Below are positions 62,918-64,000 of a DNA stretch of 64,000 nucleotides, in pieces; positions within the stretch are counted from its first letter, which is position 1, and the number at the start of each line of letters is the position of its first letter. The stretch covers positions 1,426,001 to 1,490,000 of the forward strand of contig NZ_AP031573.1 of assembly GCF_041154745.1 (NCBI RefSeq), read 5' to 3'. The notes below the pieces were generated by a model, which saw only the letters and a program-made list of their open reading frames with translations, did no database searches and was not told the origin of the DNA. Made by a program: the position numbers and the translations under genes. The stretch comes from Flavobacterium sp. CFS9 (GTDB taxonomy: Bacteria; Bacteroidota; Bacteroidia; Flavobacteriales; Flavobacteriaceae).

Positions 62918-63100
62918 ATGAAAAATTTCCAAAAATTAACCAAAGAAGAATTAAAATCCATTAATGCCGGTACCGGAAAATGTATAGCATTCCCTTTATG
63001 CAACGGTGAACAAGTTACACCTATCGGACAAAACTCATGTGGCTGGTATTTATATAAAACAGCATCAAACAGTACTTGCATGGAATACGGACTATCCTAA
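62918..63100 (+). CDS. Bacteriocin-like small peptide with double-glycine-type leader
   Basis: The 60-residue peptide starts MKNFQKLTKEELKSINAGTG. The LxxEELKxIxxG pattern resembles leaders of class II bacteriocin-like and peptide-pheromone precursors, with AG (17-18) in place of GG at the cleavage site. The mature part holds four Cys (22, 28, 41, 54) that could form two disulfides or be modified. Cleavage would need a PCAT-type ABC exporter, and none is in the window. A strong terminator follows. It is next to a divergent LytTR gene, which makes signalling or self-regulation possible. Confidence 0.7.
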   Translation: MKNFQKLTKEELKSINAGTGKCIAFPLCNGEQVTPIGQNSCGWYLYKTASNSTCMEYGLS

Positions 63101-63121
63101 TAACATACTCCTCAATTTATT

Positions 63122-63155
63122 AAAACTGCTATCAACAAAATAGCAGTTTTTTTTT
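63122..63155 (+). terminator. Terminator of the small peptide gene
   Basis: AAAACTGCTA (63122-63131) pairs perfectly with TAGCAGTTTT (63141-63150) around a 9-nt loop, followed by T5. The strong terminator supports the peptide being expressed as a single-gene transcript. Confidence 0.85.
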
Positions 63156-63183
63156 ATGTTGAATCTTCCCATCACTGCAAAGT

Positions 63184-63621
63184 TTACTTATAAATCGTAA
63201 ACTTATTATGACTTAAAGTAAACCCAAGATTCTCGTAAATCAACACGTTTTCAACCCGTCTTTTATTGGTCGTAACTTCAATACTTTTTAAACTATGCTG
63301 TTCTGCAAAATTTAAAACCTCATTTATTAATAACCTGCCAACCCCTTCCCCGCGATGTTTCTGGTGAATAAAGAACTCCTGAATTTCACCCACCAATCCG
63401 CAATGATGCAAAAGATTTTGGGTATGAAAACTAATAAAACCTAAACCTTCTGTTTCGTTTTCAGCAATTAAATAGAGATTCTTTGCATTTGAAATATTTT
63501 CATTAAAAATCGCTTCGAAAATTTCAAAATTTAAGGTCTCGTTTTCGAGTTCGCAGATGGCTTTGTAGACAAAATCTAAATCGAGGTTTTGAATTTTTCT
63601 TATTCCAATGTTTGAGTTCAT
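63184..63621 (-). CDS. GNAT-family N-acetyltransferase
   Basis: The 145-residue protein has the GNAT acetyl-CoA-binding motif (FFIHQKHRGEGVGRLLINEV) and the C-terminal IYENLGFTL strand-turn typical of the fold. It acetylates an amine of unknown identity in the cytoplasm. It is a single gene, with no clue from its neighbours. Confidence 0.9.
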   Translation of the reverse strand: MNSNIGIRKIQNLDLDFVYKAICELENETLNFEIFEAIFNENISNAKNLYLIAENETEGLGFISFHTQNLLHHCGLVGEIQEFFIHQKHRGEGVGRLLINEVLNFAEQHSLKSIEVTTNKRRVENVLIYENLGFTLSHNKFTIYK

Positions 63622-63757
63622 CTTTACTATTAATTTAACTGATATAAGTCAATTTTAAGATTTTATTACCCGAGAATTCAAAAGTAGATTATCATCTTGG
63701 TATCCTTACTTTTTTATGGGCACTTTTTTAAATTATTCATTTTAGAAATGAAACCCT

Positions 63758-64000
63758 TTAGGCGTCCTCTTTCAAATCAATTAGCCATTCAATTCTTATG
63801 TATTGAGTACAAAACTTCTTCAAAATATCACATCTATCCGTTAAAATAGCCGATCCTTTATTTCCTATTTCGTCTTTTACAATTCTAGCTGCATGCTCAA
63901 TTCCTTCAAAATCCTGTGCAGCCAAATCAAAAATTATATGATTTGTTTTTGACAATACAGAATACAACGAGATTAATTTTCTCGGATTTCCTGGCAGTTT
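63758..64000 (-). CDS. Partial protein cut by the window end, unknown function
   Basis: The minus-strand frame is open from the window edge to a stop at 63758. About 80 residues are visible (PGNPRKLISLYSVLSKTNHI, then FDLAAQDFEGIEHAARIVKD and EWLIDLKEDA at the end). A TTG at 63967 could be a start, but the residues before it look equally coding, so the true start is probably outside. No domain is recognised. Confidence 0.55.
   Translation of the reverse strand, partial: KLPGNPRKLISLYSVLSKTNHIIFDLAAQDFEGIEHAARIVKDEIGNKGSAILTDRCDILKKFCTQYIRIEWLIDLKEDA

Overview
The window is chromosomal DNA from a Bacteroidota bacterium, most likely Flavobacterium or a close relative. The evidence is low GC, genes with almost no Shine-Dalgarno sequences, promoter-like TAnnTTTG boxes, two SusC/SusD pairs, a FecI/FecR-type sigma/anti-sigma unit, a type IX secretion (T9SS) C-terminal signal, a three-gene succinate:quinone oxidoreductase and several intergenic repeat types that I associate with Flavobacterium. 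No phage, transposase, CRISPR array or rRNA is visible. Almost all of the sequence is dense, intact coding DNA.

Layout. 1-1744: the end of a probable hybrid histidine kinase (HPt domain) and a convergent sigma-54-type response regulator. 1873-3842: six tandem small secreted PepSY-like paralogues. 4141-9167: a housekeeping run on the minus strand (pdxA, a YceD-like gene, rpmF, fabH, accB, accC), with ribE divergent. 9851-19737: a tiny membrane protein, then a 2012-residue secreted protein (beta-propeller, Ig-like repeats, two discoidin-like modules, a chitin-binding-like module, T9SS signal) and a TonB-dependent receptor. 20011-24762: a beta-barrel protein and an ECF sigma/FecR/TonB-receptor unit. 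24841-32622: an XRE regulator, a tRNA(CAT), methylmalonyl-CoA epimerase, two coupled genes of unknown function, an Ig-like lipoprotein, a Coa1-like protein and an omega-amidase.

33151-52202 is the most interesting part: two SusC/SusD pairs, a GntP permease, RidA, a KDG kinase, a KDPG aldolase, a D-serine-dehydratase-like PLP enzyme, an M19 amidohydrolase, a DeoR regulator and a GH20 hexosaminidase with a PA14 domain. The enzymes fit together as a route for an N-acetylated amino-sugar acid. GH20 would release 2-acetamido-2-deoxy-gluconate from oxidised chitin oligomers. The M19 enzyme would remove acetate, the PLP enzyme with RidA would deaminate the product to 2-keto-3-deoxygluconate, and the kinase and aldolase would give pyruvate plus glyceraldehyde-3-phosphate. 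Six copies of one 15-bp near-palindrome (TGCA-N7-TGCA and close variants) lie only in the three promoter regions of this locus. They look like the operators of a single regulator, probably the DeoR protein encoded there.

52429-64000: sdhCAB, an HMG-CoA-synthase-like enzyme, a pair of paralogous membrane proteins, small unknown genes, a LytTR regulator with a membrane domain, a divergent bacteriocin-like small peptide, a GNAT acetyltransferase and a gene cut by the window end. Functions are inferred from sequence motifs read by eye. No database search was possible.
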